Shown piece by piece: positions 46,505 to 56,647 of a DNA stretch of 60,000 nucleotides (positions within the stretch are counted from its first letter, which is position 1; every line of letters begins with the position of its first letter). This DNA comes from Cryptomeria japonica (taxonomy: Eukaryota > Streptophyta > Pinopsida > Cupressales > Cupressaceae), in contig NC_081406.1 in NCBI RefSeq assembly GCF_030272615.1, positions 188,466,391 through 188,526,390 on the forward strand. Direction: 5' to 3'. The notes beneath the pieces are model-generated. The model had not been told where the DNA came from. It saw only the letters and a program-made list of their open reading frames with translations, and did no database searches. Position numbers and translations under genes: made by a program.

Positions 46505-48712
46505 TTGTCCGAATCTACCTCTGAATGTCATGTTACAACCCGTCGAGGTAAGATTACGTTGCCAGGTGCCTCTACTAAGAATACCAATCCTTCATCAATT
46601 AAGCCTGAGTACGACCTTGTAGAACAATTAGGGAAGACACCCGCGCTCATCTCCATTCTTGAGCTTCTACGCATATCCCCCGCTCATAAAGCTATCCTTG
46701 ACAAAATCTTGAGAGATACAGCTGTCCCTACTGATCTAAATGTGGACCAGTTTCAAGCCATGGTGGGATACCTTTCCATTCCGCATTCCCTTACGTTCAC
46801 AGAAGCCGATGACGCCTCCGTAAGTCAGCCACATAATGCACCTTTACACGTTGAAGCCTTCATACATAAACATCGAATAAAGCGAGTCCTGATAGATGGA
46901 GGAGCAGGTCTAAACATTTGTACCTTGAGCACCATTAAACAATTGGGATATTCTGATAAAGCTGTCAATTCTACAAACCAAATCACCATCAAGGCGTATG
47001 ATGATGAAGAGCGTTCATCCAAGGGCACAGTCACCTTACCGCTAAGAATTGGGCCAGTCACAAAGGATGTGGTTTGTCAAGTCCTAGATCTAGATCTCAC
47101 ATATAACATATTGCTAGGACGTCCTTGGATTCATGAAATGAGGGCAGTCCCATCAACGTATCATCAATGCATTAAGTTTCCTCATAATGGAGTCGAGGTA
47201 ACGGTCAACGGTGATCCAAATCCGTTCATATATTGCAATAACTTGAGATCACATACTGAGACTATCATTCCCAGTAATCGTGAGGCTACTCCTTCTTCGG
47301 CATACATTGATCCTGAGTCATTAAAACCCTCGACATCCAAACAAGGTGAACTTAGAGGCAAGTTTCAAGACAAAGGCATGGGAGAATACACTTTGAATCA
47401 GACCATGTTTTTACGACAAGTCATGAGTTCTCCAAAAGAATATGGGAGGCCACATCCTAACAAGCAAATCTCCATCATGATACTCAAATGGGATCCTACT
47501 ACCTTTCAAAGATGGGGTGAACTAGAGGAGGAAAACTTATACAAAATGCTCTATAAAGACATTGAAGAGGACACGCATGATCAAATTATTCTACCCTGTG
47601 AGAATTATGGCAAAGGCTTCAAAATTCTACAAAGATTCGGGTATGATGGAAAAAGCCCTCTTGGGTTACGCAAAGAAGGTGTCATGGAGCCCTTACAACC
47701 TGAATTAACTGTAAGACGGGAACGCTCAAAGGGACTTGGTTTTCTAACTTCTAAGAGACACAATAAAAGAACAGAAAGGACCTCACAAATCAAAGTTGCC
47801 GAAATTCAACAAGAGAATTACTATTCCACAGATTCCAACGAATGGGAATGGGGTTCAGACAAATCCTCCAGTGACTATGAGCTCACCGAGACATTCAGAG
47901 AACCAGATGAACCCACAAAAGAGGAGGAATTTTACAAAAAGTTCAAAGTTGGTCAAGAACCAACCCATAAGGATTTCCCACAGTCTTTGTTTCAAGGTTC
48001 TAGGTCGAAATCACATAGGATGAGGACACCTGTCCCAGAAGGCGCTACTAGTGATGACAATTTGGATTCGCTCGTGATCGAAACTGATGAGGAGAGTGCC
48101 ATCGATGACCTCAACGATTGCCTTGACATACCCGAATATAACCACATCTTCACTATTAGCCCTGCAAATTCCGAAAACGTTAAAGACCTTTCCCTTGTTC
48201 ATCCCCAACTCATTGACTGGGATAATGAAGGACCAGCACAATTCGATACATTTCAAAATGACGAAGCTATTATCGACTATCTTGGCATACGAGATGATCT
48301 TCCTCCTGGAGACCACAAAGCAGGATACACCATAGAACTCAACAATATGGCATACTTTGGTGAGGGTGTCGGACCTTCCAATCACAAAAATGTGAAAATA
48401 AAAACAAAACAAGGATCTTATGGCGAAAACCACACCGTGGCACTATCTGATTCCAAAAAAGTAAAAAGAAAGGACGTATCTGAGGGCGAAAACCTCTCTG
48501 AGGCACCCGAAGATGGAAGGCTCGACATTCTCCCAGCATCATATGAGGAAAAATCATCCATGTTGGTAGAGGAGACTATAAAGACAAACATTGGTACAGA
48601 AGAGGTTCCACACAACATATTCCTGGCTCAATCATTGACAGAGTCCGAAAGGGCAAAATTCATAAGCTTCTTCAAGGAATGACAAATCAACTTTGCATGG
48701 TCATACACTGAT
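46505..48712 (+). pseudogene. Gypsy B protease with downstream G-patch-like segment
   Basis: In the same frame as gag and RT, the aspartic protease has RVLIDGGAGLNICTLSTIKQ (DGG active site, about 46880-46940) and YNILLGRPWIHEM. About 150 residues later, FKILQRFGYDGKSPLGLRKE with MEPLQPELT and KGLGF (about 47617-47745) fits the glycine pattern of a G-patch, a nucleic-acid-binding motif also seen after the protease in some retroviruses. A long acidic spacer follows. The frame is open to the TGA at 48680, where copy A has CGA. This is the longest uninterrupted piece of the polyprotein. Confidence 0.9.
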
Positions 48713-50510
48713 ATGCCTAGACTAGATCCAGATTTGGTAATGCATCATTTGACAGTCAAACCGGGGGCAAAGCCAGTGAAACAAAAATTAAGGAAAATGC
48801 ACCCGCAAGTGGCATTACTGGTCAAGGCAGAGCTGGAAAAATTATTGGATGTCGGATTCATACGCCCAATTGATTATCCCGAATGGATCTTCAATTTAGT
48901 ACCTATCAGCAAACCAGATCACAGCATCCGAATATGTACAGACTTCAGAGACATCAACAAAGCTTGTCCAAAGGACGATTTCCCATTACCAAACATTGAC
49001 TTGATCGTTGATCTCACAGCAGGTCACGAAATGTTATCTTTGATGGATGGATTTTCTGGTTATAATCAAATCAGGATTGCACCTGAAGATCAACATAAAA
49101 CATCATTTACTTGTCCATGGGGAACTTTCTGTTGGAATGTCATGCCCTTTGGGTTGAAAAATGCAGGTGCTACATATCAAAGAGCGATGACCACTATCTT
49201 TCATGATCTCATGCACATAACAGTGGAAGATTACGTTGATGATCTCTTGGGAAAATCAATAGACAGGGACACACACTTGGACATACTTTCAGTCGTCTTT
49301 GATCGATTGGAAAAATACAAGGTAAGATTAAACCCAAAGAAATGTGTCTTTGGAGTAACCTCTGGGAAACTCCTAGGATTCATTGTGTCTAAAAGAGGAA
49401 TCGAAGCCGATCCAGCAAAAGTCAAGGCTATCTTGGACATGCTGCCACCAAGGAATATCAGTCAACTTAGGTCCTTACAAGGGAGACTCCAGTCCATACG
49501 AAGATTCATAGCACAACTTGCAGATAAATGTAATTCGTTTCAGCACCTGCTACATAAGAACATCAAGTTCAAATGGGATGAGAACTGTCAACAAGCTTTT
49601 CAGACGCTCAAAGACTATCTTTTAAATCTGCCTGTTTTGATGCCACCAATTCCAGATCAACCTTTGCTACTATACATATCAGCTACTCCAACAGCACTGG
49701 GAGCACTCCTAGCACAACAAATAGCTGACGGCAAGGAAAAAGCAGTATATTATATCAGTCGCACATTGGTGGGATATGAGCTAAACTACACACCAATCAA
49801 GCGTGCATGTCTCGCTGTGGTCTTTGCTTCACAAAAATTACGACATTATATGCTCACTCACAAAACTAAGTTGATTGCACGAATGGATCCACTAAAATAT
49901 CTTCTTAACAAAGCTACACTTACTGGGCGGCTGGCCAAATGGGTAATGATCCTGAGTGAATTCGACATCGAGTATGTGGATAGAAAATCAATAAAAGGAC
50001 AAGCAATCGCAGATCAATTAGTAGATGCTCCCATGATAGATGATGTTCCTCTACAGTCAGAATTTCCAGATGAAGCAATTTTAACGATATCACATGCAAA
50101 GCCATGGTAACTATACTTTGATGGCTCATACACACAACATGGAGCAGGAGCGGGTATTCTCTTTGTAACTCCTCAGGGCGATTCTATACCAAAATCATAC
50201 CGCTTATCATTTCCTTGCACTAACAATATAGCGGAGTATGAGGCATTAACAACTGGATTAAGAATTGCAGTTCAATGGAAGATCCAAGAACTTCATGTTT
50301 TTGGGGATTCTCAACTGGTCATCCGTCAAGCAACTGATGATTACCAAACAAAAGACGAAAAACTAATGCCTTACAAACAATTGGTAGATAATTTGAAACA
50401 TCACTTCATAAAGATAGATTTTGAGTAGATACCAAGAGAACAGAATCGTGTTGCAGATGCCATGGCTACAATTGCTTCACTAATTGATCTACCGTAGAAT
50501 GAGACCTGCT
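48713..50510 (+). pseudogene. Gypsy B reverse transcriptase and two RNase H domains
   Basis: The RT has KPVKQKLRKMHPQV, FRDINKACPKDDFPLPN, SLMDGFSGYNQIRIAPED and the active site YVDD at 49232-49243. The gypsy RNase H follows (LLLYISATPTALGALLAQQ; YELNYTPIKRACLAVVFA). The second, archaeal-like RNase H starts at LYFDGSYTQHGAGAG (about 50113), with NIAEYEALTTGLR, HVFGDSQLVI and NRVADAMA. This doubled RNase H is typical of Tat elements. Stops: TAA 50108 (CAA in copy A), TAG 50426 (CAG in copy A) and TAG 50495. Confidence 0.93.
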
Positions 50511-51853
50511 ATGATTTCTTGGTAGACAACCTGCTGGTTCCCTCATACGAGATCACTCCTACTGAAATGATATGCGTTGTTGGTCCTGAATCCCAGTTAT
50601 ATGGTTCCATATTCACATACCTTCGCGACAATATCTTACCTCCCGATCTATCGAACAACCAATGCCGCACTTTCATTCGCCAATCTTCTCGATACGCCAT
50701 TCTAGCTAATATCCTATACCGACGAGGTCTAGATGGCACCCTTCTTAGATGTTTAGAAAGTGACGAAGCTCAGATTGCGTTACGAGAAGTGCATGAAGGG
50801 ATATGTGGTCCACATACTAGTGGTCCTACCTTGGCCAAGAAACTCATCAGGACTGGATATTACTGGCCTACTATGGAAAGAGATTCATATTAGTTTGTCA
50901 AGAAATGTAAGTAGTGTCAAGTTCATGGAGACCTCATACATGCACCAGCACAAGAACTACAGCCACTTGCATCTCCTTGGCCCTTTTGTCAGTGGGGACT
51001 CGATCTCATAGGCAAGATTCACCCTCCTTCTTCCAATGGTCATAAATTCATTATCACAGCTACAGAGTATTTCACAAAATGGGTTGAAGCCGTGCCTCTC
51101 ACACAAGTTACAGGGAAACAAATCACTACCTTCATCCTAAACTACATCATTTGCTGATATGGTATTCCCACTTCCATTATCACTGATAACGGGCGTCCCT
51201 TCAAAAATCAGGATGTTCGGAAACTCTGTGAGCGCTTCCATATCTCTCATCGTTTCTCCACACCATATTACCCCCAAGGTAATGGCCAAGCTGAGGCGTC
51301 TAACAAAACAATTCTTAAAATCCTCAAAAAGACAGTCGACAACGCTGGCCGAAACTGGCATATCCAGCTTAATCCTGCACTTTGGGCCTATCGCACAAGT
51401 GTCCGCACACCTACAGGAGCTACACCTTACTCACTTGTCTACGGTGCTGAAGCCATCTTGCCTATTGAGGTCGAGTTACCTTCTTTACGGGTCTCTTTGA
51501 GAAACATAATCAACGATGAAGATTACAGGGTCTCTCGCTTACAAGAACTAGAACTGCTGGATGAACGGAGACAAACTGCTTTTAATCATCTCAAGGCTTA
51601 CCAACAAAGAATGAGTCGCAGCTACAATCACAAGGTGAAGCCTCGCACATTTGAGGTAGGTGACTTAGTCCTCAGAGAGAACCCCAAGAATCAGCAAGAC
51701 AGAGATAAGAAGGGCAAGTTCGAACCAAACTGGCTGGGTCCTTACATCATCACAGCAGTATATGGCTCTAGGGCATATCAGCTCTCAACTACAGAAGGTG
51801 AACCTTTGGAGGATCCTATCAACAGCATGCACCTTCGTAGGTTCTACACATAG
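50511..51853 (+). pseudogene. Gypsy B integrase
   Basis: The zinc-binding domain has HEGICGPHTSG then CK*CQ. The catalytic core has GLDLIGKI (Asp, about 51000), IITDNGRPF (Asp, about 51180) and GNGQAEASNK (Glu, about 51290). The C-terminal domain has KPRTFEVGDLVLRE and NWLGPYIIT and ends HLRRFYT at the TAG at 51851. Stops: TAG 50891 and TGA 51155, both also present in copy A, and TAG 50912, where copy A has CAA. No chromodomain follows. Confidence 0.92.
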
Positions 51854-53484
51854 CTTTTCAGAGCATCTTAATTCAAAAATACAAAAATAAAAAAAAAATA
51901 AAAAATCAAAAAAAATAAAAAAAAAAAAAACATTGAAAATTTGAAAAAAGTAAAGAGAAATAATTTCGTCCAATGGTGAAAACCACTTCGGTGGTGCCCT
52001 GGGCAAGTACCATGGTGAAAACTGGGTCACCAGCGCCATGCGTAGAGACATTGCTCCTCCCTCCTTTAGGATTCACTTTCATCCTTTCACTTCGCACACA
52101 CTCACAACCTATTCATTCATAATAAAATTACCCAGTCCCATCATGGCTTGTTATTGATCTACCCAAGATTGGTTAGCCATTCATAATAAATCTCTCTTTT
52201 CACATCCCTTTCCATTCATAACAAATCAGACCCTATCTGTGGCTAAGGCAAATCCTACGTCTAGTGATGGGTGTGGAAATGAGAACATCACATGTTTCAA
52301 GGAGTACAGTTTCTTCCAGCTTCCTTCAGTCTGTCCGCACACAATCCGCAATAAAGCAACATTTGCATCACAGATCTGCAATAAAGTTTCATCTTCTCCG
52401 CAATAAAGTATCAGTTTCATGGATTCAGTCAGTTTTAGATGAGACACAGCAGCAACAATGGGCTTCAACAAATCAAATCTTTCAACAGACTCAGACAACA
52501 TATGGTTCAGTGTTAATCTATCTTTTTTGTGAAAGTAAACATTGTGACCACAATCGAATAAGACTTATACAAGTGACAAGAGACACTAAACTTGAGGACT
52601 ACAGTGGATGTTGGTGTCGAGTCTTGGTTTTCTTTTTATTTTATCTTTTGGTGACATGTCTTTTAGCTTTTCCAGGATGTCTCTGACTAGAGATTCTATC
52701 TCTAGGATGTCTTTGACTAGAAAGGCGAGGATGGGGTATCATCGCCTATTTGCATTTGCTATCTGTGGATTGTCTCTTAGTAATGCTATGACTTGTCCAA
52801 GGATATGAGGACACTGTGAGTCTAGTATGAACTGAGGCATTCCTTGTTTGTGACTGTCTTATCTCCATGCAAACAGGTACAATGACTTTTTGGGTCGAAC
52901 ATATGCCTCGATTGTCATAACCTATTTTGCCATAATAAAGCTCAATGATGATAACGCACAAGAAGCTCTTTCACGTTCATATCTTGTGTCTTCCATCCCC
53001 CTTTCTTGATTGACTTCCATCGTACTTCTCGAGTCCGCGTAGCCCGCTATCACATGACTGAGTATAATGACACACCAAAAATATTGGCATTTCATATAGT
53101 TTACACTTGCATCACCACATATAAGCATTTCATACATACATATAGATATCACAATTGCATCACATCCTGCATACAATACATGTTAACACATTTTACATTT
53201 TCATCATGTAAATAATCATTTGCATTACATACATTCACATTTGCATCATGCATCACATATACAACATAAAAGAACAAAAAAATATATATATTGCATTCCA
53301 TCATATAAGCATCACATAAGGTACACATGCATATAGCTGCCACAAAAATGAATCATATCTCATATATAATCAAAGGTGTCATGATACAATGATGTCAAAA
53401 GAATCATATGGCTACAAAATCACCCGCAGGTGTCTACAATACAAAAATGGTACATATACTGATACAAAGGGGAGCCCTCTATTG
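51854..53484 (+). other. Gypsy B interval between integrase and the antisense gene
   Basis: It matches 1-1561 of copy A. It contains A-rich runs (51880-51935), GGTGAAAAC words around 51975-52020 and TA/CA-rich text at 53080-53350. I find no protein family. It would hold the 3' end of the antisense transcript and lies downstream of the pol stop. Confidence 0.6.
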
Positions 53485-55470
53485 CTATGATGAACTCCCT
53501 CCCTCGGAGCCGCCTAGCCTCGACGGACGCGGAACTGTAGAAGGACCCGCTCCAGGATCACCCTGCCTATCTGGTGGTGGTGGAGGACCCATGACCCCAC
53601 CACTAGATGCCTGCCTCCTCCGACTCCCTCCCATAGCTATTGCTGTCCGCGATGGTCTATGGAAGCTCCTCGCCCGCTGATCCCCTGGCACTGCACCATA
53701 GTATAGGTCTCTCCAGTAGCCAATCTCCTCTCCGGCTCGCAAGACATATGCGTAGCCTGCCCCTGCGTCCTCTGCCGCCTGCCTCCCTGCCCTCAGAGCT
53801 GTCTCAGCCTCAGTATATCACTGGATGGCCGGATCCCTCTCTCACTCTGTATCTCGGAGCCTGATCCTGAGACGATCCCTCTCCCGCTCCAACTCCTGGA
53901 TCTCGTCTGCCTGGCCCTGGCAGATCTCTCTCAGCTCTAGCAGCTCATCCTCCTCAGGATCTCCACCCTCAGCCTCTGCCTGTGGCTCTCCCTCTGCGAG
54001 TGCCTGTACCTGTGCCTCCCCCTGTACCTATCTCAGTGCCTGAACCAGTTCCTGTCTCTGTACATGCTGGGGAACCTGCACCTATCTCTGTACCTGTGCC
54101 TGTACTGGCACCTGTCTCTGCACCTATCCTTGCCTCTGTCCCTGTGCTGCTGGTACCTGGAGGGGCAATCCACCCCAACCCCTCACCACCACCTGGGCTA
54201 GTCCCTCCTGTCCTCCCTCTCTCCGAGGTGCCACTCTCCTCTCCCCCACTGCTCCCCTCTGCCTCTGTCGGCCTCAGCCTCCATCCCCTCCACCATCATC
54301 ATCATCATCCCCTCCAACCTCTCCCTCCAGCAGCTCTCCCGGATCTGTCAACCGCAGAAACGGATGCTCTGCCCAATACGCAGAGTACTCTGCATCCATG
54401 CCTGCATCCTCAACCTCCGGCCACATATCCCAAGGTAGTGACATCATCTCAGCCAGCTGTGTGACGGCCTGATCATACGATAACAATGGCCCGAACTGTG
54501 CCTGATCCTTGACTGTATGGGCATACATAGCCGAGCCTTGTGGCATCCTCTGGATCCTGCCAAACTGCCTGCCAACCCTGTCCACAAGCTGCCTCTCCAA
54601 TATGTAGGGCGTCCGCCCAATCAGATATCTGCTCTTGAATGTATATGGCAGCTCCACTGCATCATCCTCCCACTCTTCGCACCCCAGGTACGGCCTCTAG
54701 ATGACCACATCGATATCATCTATCACACGCCTCCAGTGCTCCAACCTACCAATCCGAGGCTGTGACGTGATCATATCGTATAGGTGTACAAAGCTCCATC
54801 CATGCCCTCTGCCTCTGAAGTGGATCGGCCATGTGATAGGCAGATGCTCATATGCCCACACCTGTAACAGTGTCACTCTGCAACCCAAGCCAACTGATCC
54901 ATGGTAGACAAACTGATGCAGCTCATAATATAGATGTGCCAGGACACATGGCCCCCATGCATATCTGGTGTGCTCAGTCACCAGTATCTCCAATGCTCCT
55001 CCCCAACCCACTGCCAATCCCCGTGTAGCCCTGTCAGGACACAAAAACCCACTGATGGCTCCTCCGATCACAGCTGGTAAAGCTAAACCTGTCGCGGTCA
55101 TGGTATCCCATGCCACATGCCCTGCTCTCATCTCTAGCCCGGGATCCTGGAATACCCGTCTCAGCGCCTCTCTGTCTCCATCTCGATCATATGGGATCAG
55201 CTCTCCATTGATCGGTATGCGCAAAATCCTGTATACATCCTCGAGGGTCATTGTCATCTCCCCCATCGGCAAGTGAAAAGTGCAAGTCTCGGAGTGCCAT
55301 CTCTCCGCCAGTGCAGTCAGCAAACCCATGTTTGCCCGAAACTCAGGCACATACAGTACATGTCTGAGGCCCATCTCCTCAATGGCAGCTCTATCCTGAA
55401 ACGACAACTCTGGTCGCAGTCTTTGTGTAGATGGGAATCTCTCCCGTGACTCTAGCATAGGCAGATACTC
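53485..55470 (-). pseudogene. Gypsy B antisense gene, exon 2: plant-mobile-domain-like protein
   Basis: On the minus strand, exon 2 starts at 55470 after a TGACTGCAG acceptor. The N-terminal 250 residues match plant mobile domain (aminotransferase-like) proteins: LSFQDRAAIEEMGLRHVLYV, MTMTLEDVYRILRIPINGE, GFLCPDRATRGLAVGWGGAL and YAWGPCVLAHLYYELHQFVY. A TAG near 54696 interrupts the frame, which then continues with SRYLIGRTPYILERQLVDRV and an acidic run. A frameshift near 54275 precedes a Q/V/P-rich repeat, a coiled-coil stretch (ELLELREICQGQADEIQELE) and the C-terminal GYWRDLYYGAVPGDQRA with a proline-rich end at 53485. The exon is much richer in G and C than the rest of the element. Function in the element is unknown. 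Confidence 0.83.
53980..54160 (-). repeat. Imperfect 6/12-bp repeats in the antisense exon
   Basis: CTGTNCCTGTGC-type words run in tandem on the plus strand, encoding the Q/V/P-rich part of the antisense protein. The proline-valine-rich open frame on the plus strand here is their shadow. Confidence 0.8.
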
Positions 55471-55508
55471 CTGCAGTCAAACAATCGAATCATGTCAGTT
55501 ATCGTGGC

Positions 55509-55735
55509 ATTCACTGTTTATCACAAAATGCTACTTGCTATCTATCCTAGTAGTGCTCCCTGTTCATCACAAAGTACTACGTGTGTGACATTCCCTGTTC
55601 ATCACAAAGTGTTACTCACATTTAGCACTCCCTGTTCATCACAAAGTGCTGCTCATCCTTTGGGTACTCCCTGTTTATCACAAAGTACTCTATCTTGGTG
55701 CTCCCTGTTCATCACAAAGTGCTTTGATCTATCCT
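55509..55735 (-). repeat. Six spaced copies of CTCCCTGTTCATCACAAAGT
   Basis: A unit of about 23 bp (CCCTGTTCATCACAAAGTGCT with small changes) occurs six times, separated by 15-25 bp of variable sequence, and a seventh partial copy is near 55796. It lies in the antisense intron near the acceptor. Confidence 0.9.
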
Positions 55736-55849
55736 AGTCTTCCTAGAGGACCTGTTTGAGTGTATCCTCTCAGCAGCTTATCCAATCGACAGCATATGTT
55801 CATCACAGAACTGCCGATTTGACCTAGAAGACCAAAACCATGCATTTTG

Positions 55850-56125
55850 ACACACAAATGCGCTTTAAACTCATAAACGCGCTTTTAGACTGCACAAACG
55901 CGCTTCTGCAACACAGACGCGCCTTCTGGACATAAACATGCCTACATTATGCACAAACGCGACTTTGGAACATAAACGCCCCTACAGGACATAAACGCTT
56001 CTAAAATTCATAAACGTGCCCGCAATCAACGCAAACGCGGTCCCAGACGTGAACGTGCCTGGAACTGACACAGACGCGCCTGTTGGACACAGACGCGCCT
56101 GGCAATGACACAGACGTGATTGCGC
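55850..56125 (-). repeat. Motif cluster C of gypsy B (CGCGTYTGTG, antisense strand)
   Basis: About fourteen copies appear as CACAAACGCG, CATAAACGCG or CACAGACGCG on the plus strand, which is CGCGTTTGTG or CGCGTCTGTG on the minus strand. It is the same word as in the gag leader, here on the strand of the antisense gene and inside its intron. Confidence 0.9.
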
Positions 56126-56237
56126 GTTTTTGCATTTTTTTGGTACCCTATTCCTAGTGCATTTATTGCTACCTACTGAGCATTAATGACAAAAACTTGA
56201 AATGCGTGAAAGTACGAGGAGGTTTGGTGGTACTTAC

Positions 56238-56303
56238 AGGCTCTCCTGCCTCTGCTGGCCTCTGAAATCGGCGAACGCGGTCGAATCTATGAACGAGGGC
56301 CAT
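56238..56303 (-). pseudogene. Gypsy B antisense gene, exon 1
   Basis: The minus-strand ATG at 56303 opens MALVHRFDRVRRFQRPAEAG and two more residues, exactly 22 codons, up to the donor at 56238/56237. Joined to exon 2 it reads on in frame. A TATA-like box lies about 95 bp upstream. Exon 1 itself is intact; the gene is called a pseudogene because exon 2 is broken. Confidence 0.7.
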
Positions 56304-56393
56304 CACTGCTGACTGCTGCTGCTCTTTTCTCGCTCTGCACTGTGATCTTGTAAGGGTGTGGATGACAATGAGGATGTCTTTTGCCCGTGGTCT

Positions 56394-56404
56394 ATCTTAT
56401 AGCC
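56394..56404 (-). promoter_or_regulatory. TATA-like box of the gypsy B antisense gene
   Basis: The minus strand reads GGCTATAAGAT, about 95 bp upstream of the exon 1 ATG. Gypsy C has TATATAAAC at a comparable place, so the element would carry an internal antisense promoter next to its 3' LTR. Confidence 0.55.
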
Positions 56405-56601
56405 TACCCTTGCCCTAGCTCTCATTTCCCGAGTCAGTCTTTCTCATCCCGTGACTTTGTCACTTTATCCGGTCAATCCATTCTAGCCTTTCTTTCTTAT
56501 CGAGAGATTGTCTGCAATCTTTCTAGACATTTTCATCCAATCTCTCGAGGGGGCATATCATTCCCATTCTGGGGCAACTCTGTATCAGTTCATCTTATCT
56601 T

Positions 56602-56647
56602 CTTTGAAACAATGCGACAAGCCGCATTGTCTCAAAGAGGGGCAAAA
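56602..56647 (+). promoter_or_regulatory. Gypsy B pre-PPT hairpin and polypurine tract
   Basis: CTTTGAAACAATGCG (56602-56616) pairs with CGCATTGTCTCAAAG (56623-56637), a 15-bp stem with one mismatch and a 6-base loop. The polypurine tract AAAGAGGGGCAAAA (56634-56647) begins within the right arm and ends at the LTR. The arms differ in sequence from those of gypsy C, but the structure is kept. Confidence 0.85.

Larger units (their letters stand above)
55471..56237 (-). other. Intron of the gypsy B antisense gene
   Basis: On the minus strand, CCT|GTAAGT at 56238/56237 is a perfect plant donor and TTTGACTGCAG|GAG at 55471/55470 a good acceptor. The 767-bp intron joins a 22-codon exon 1 to exon 2 in phase 0. 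It holds the ATCACAAAGTGCT tandem repeats and motif cluster C. Gypsy C has the same layout. Splicing is inferred, not observed. Confidence 0.72.

Noticed and set aside
51159-51500. Plus-strand frame starting MVFPLPLSLITG
   Set aside because: It is out of frame with integrase, whose conserved TDNG and QAE motifs lie in the other frame over the same bases.
53982-54464. Plus-strand proline- and valine-rich open frame
   Set aside because: It is the complement of a 6/12-bp repeat in the antisense mobile-domain exon; the minus-strand reading has the homology.
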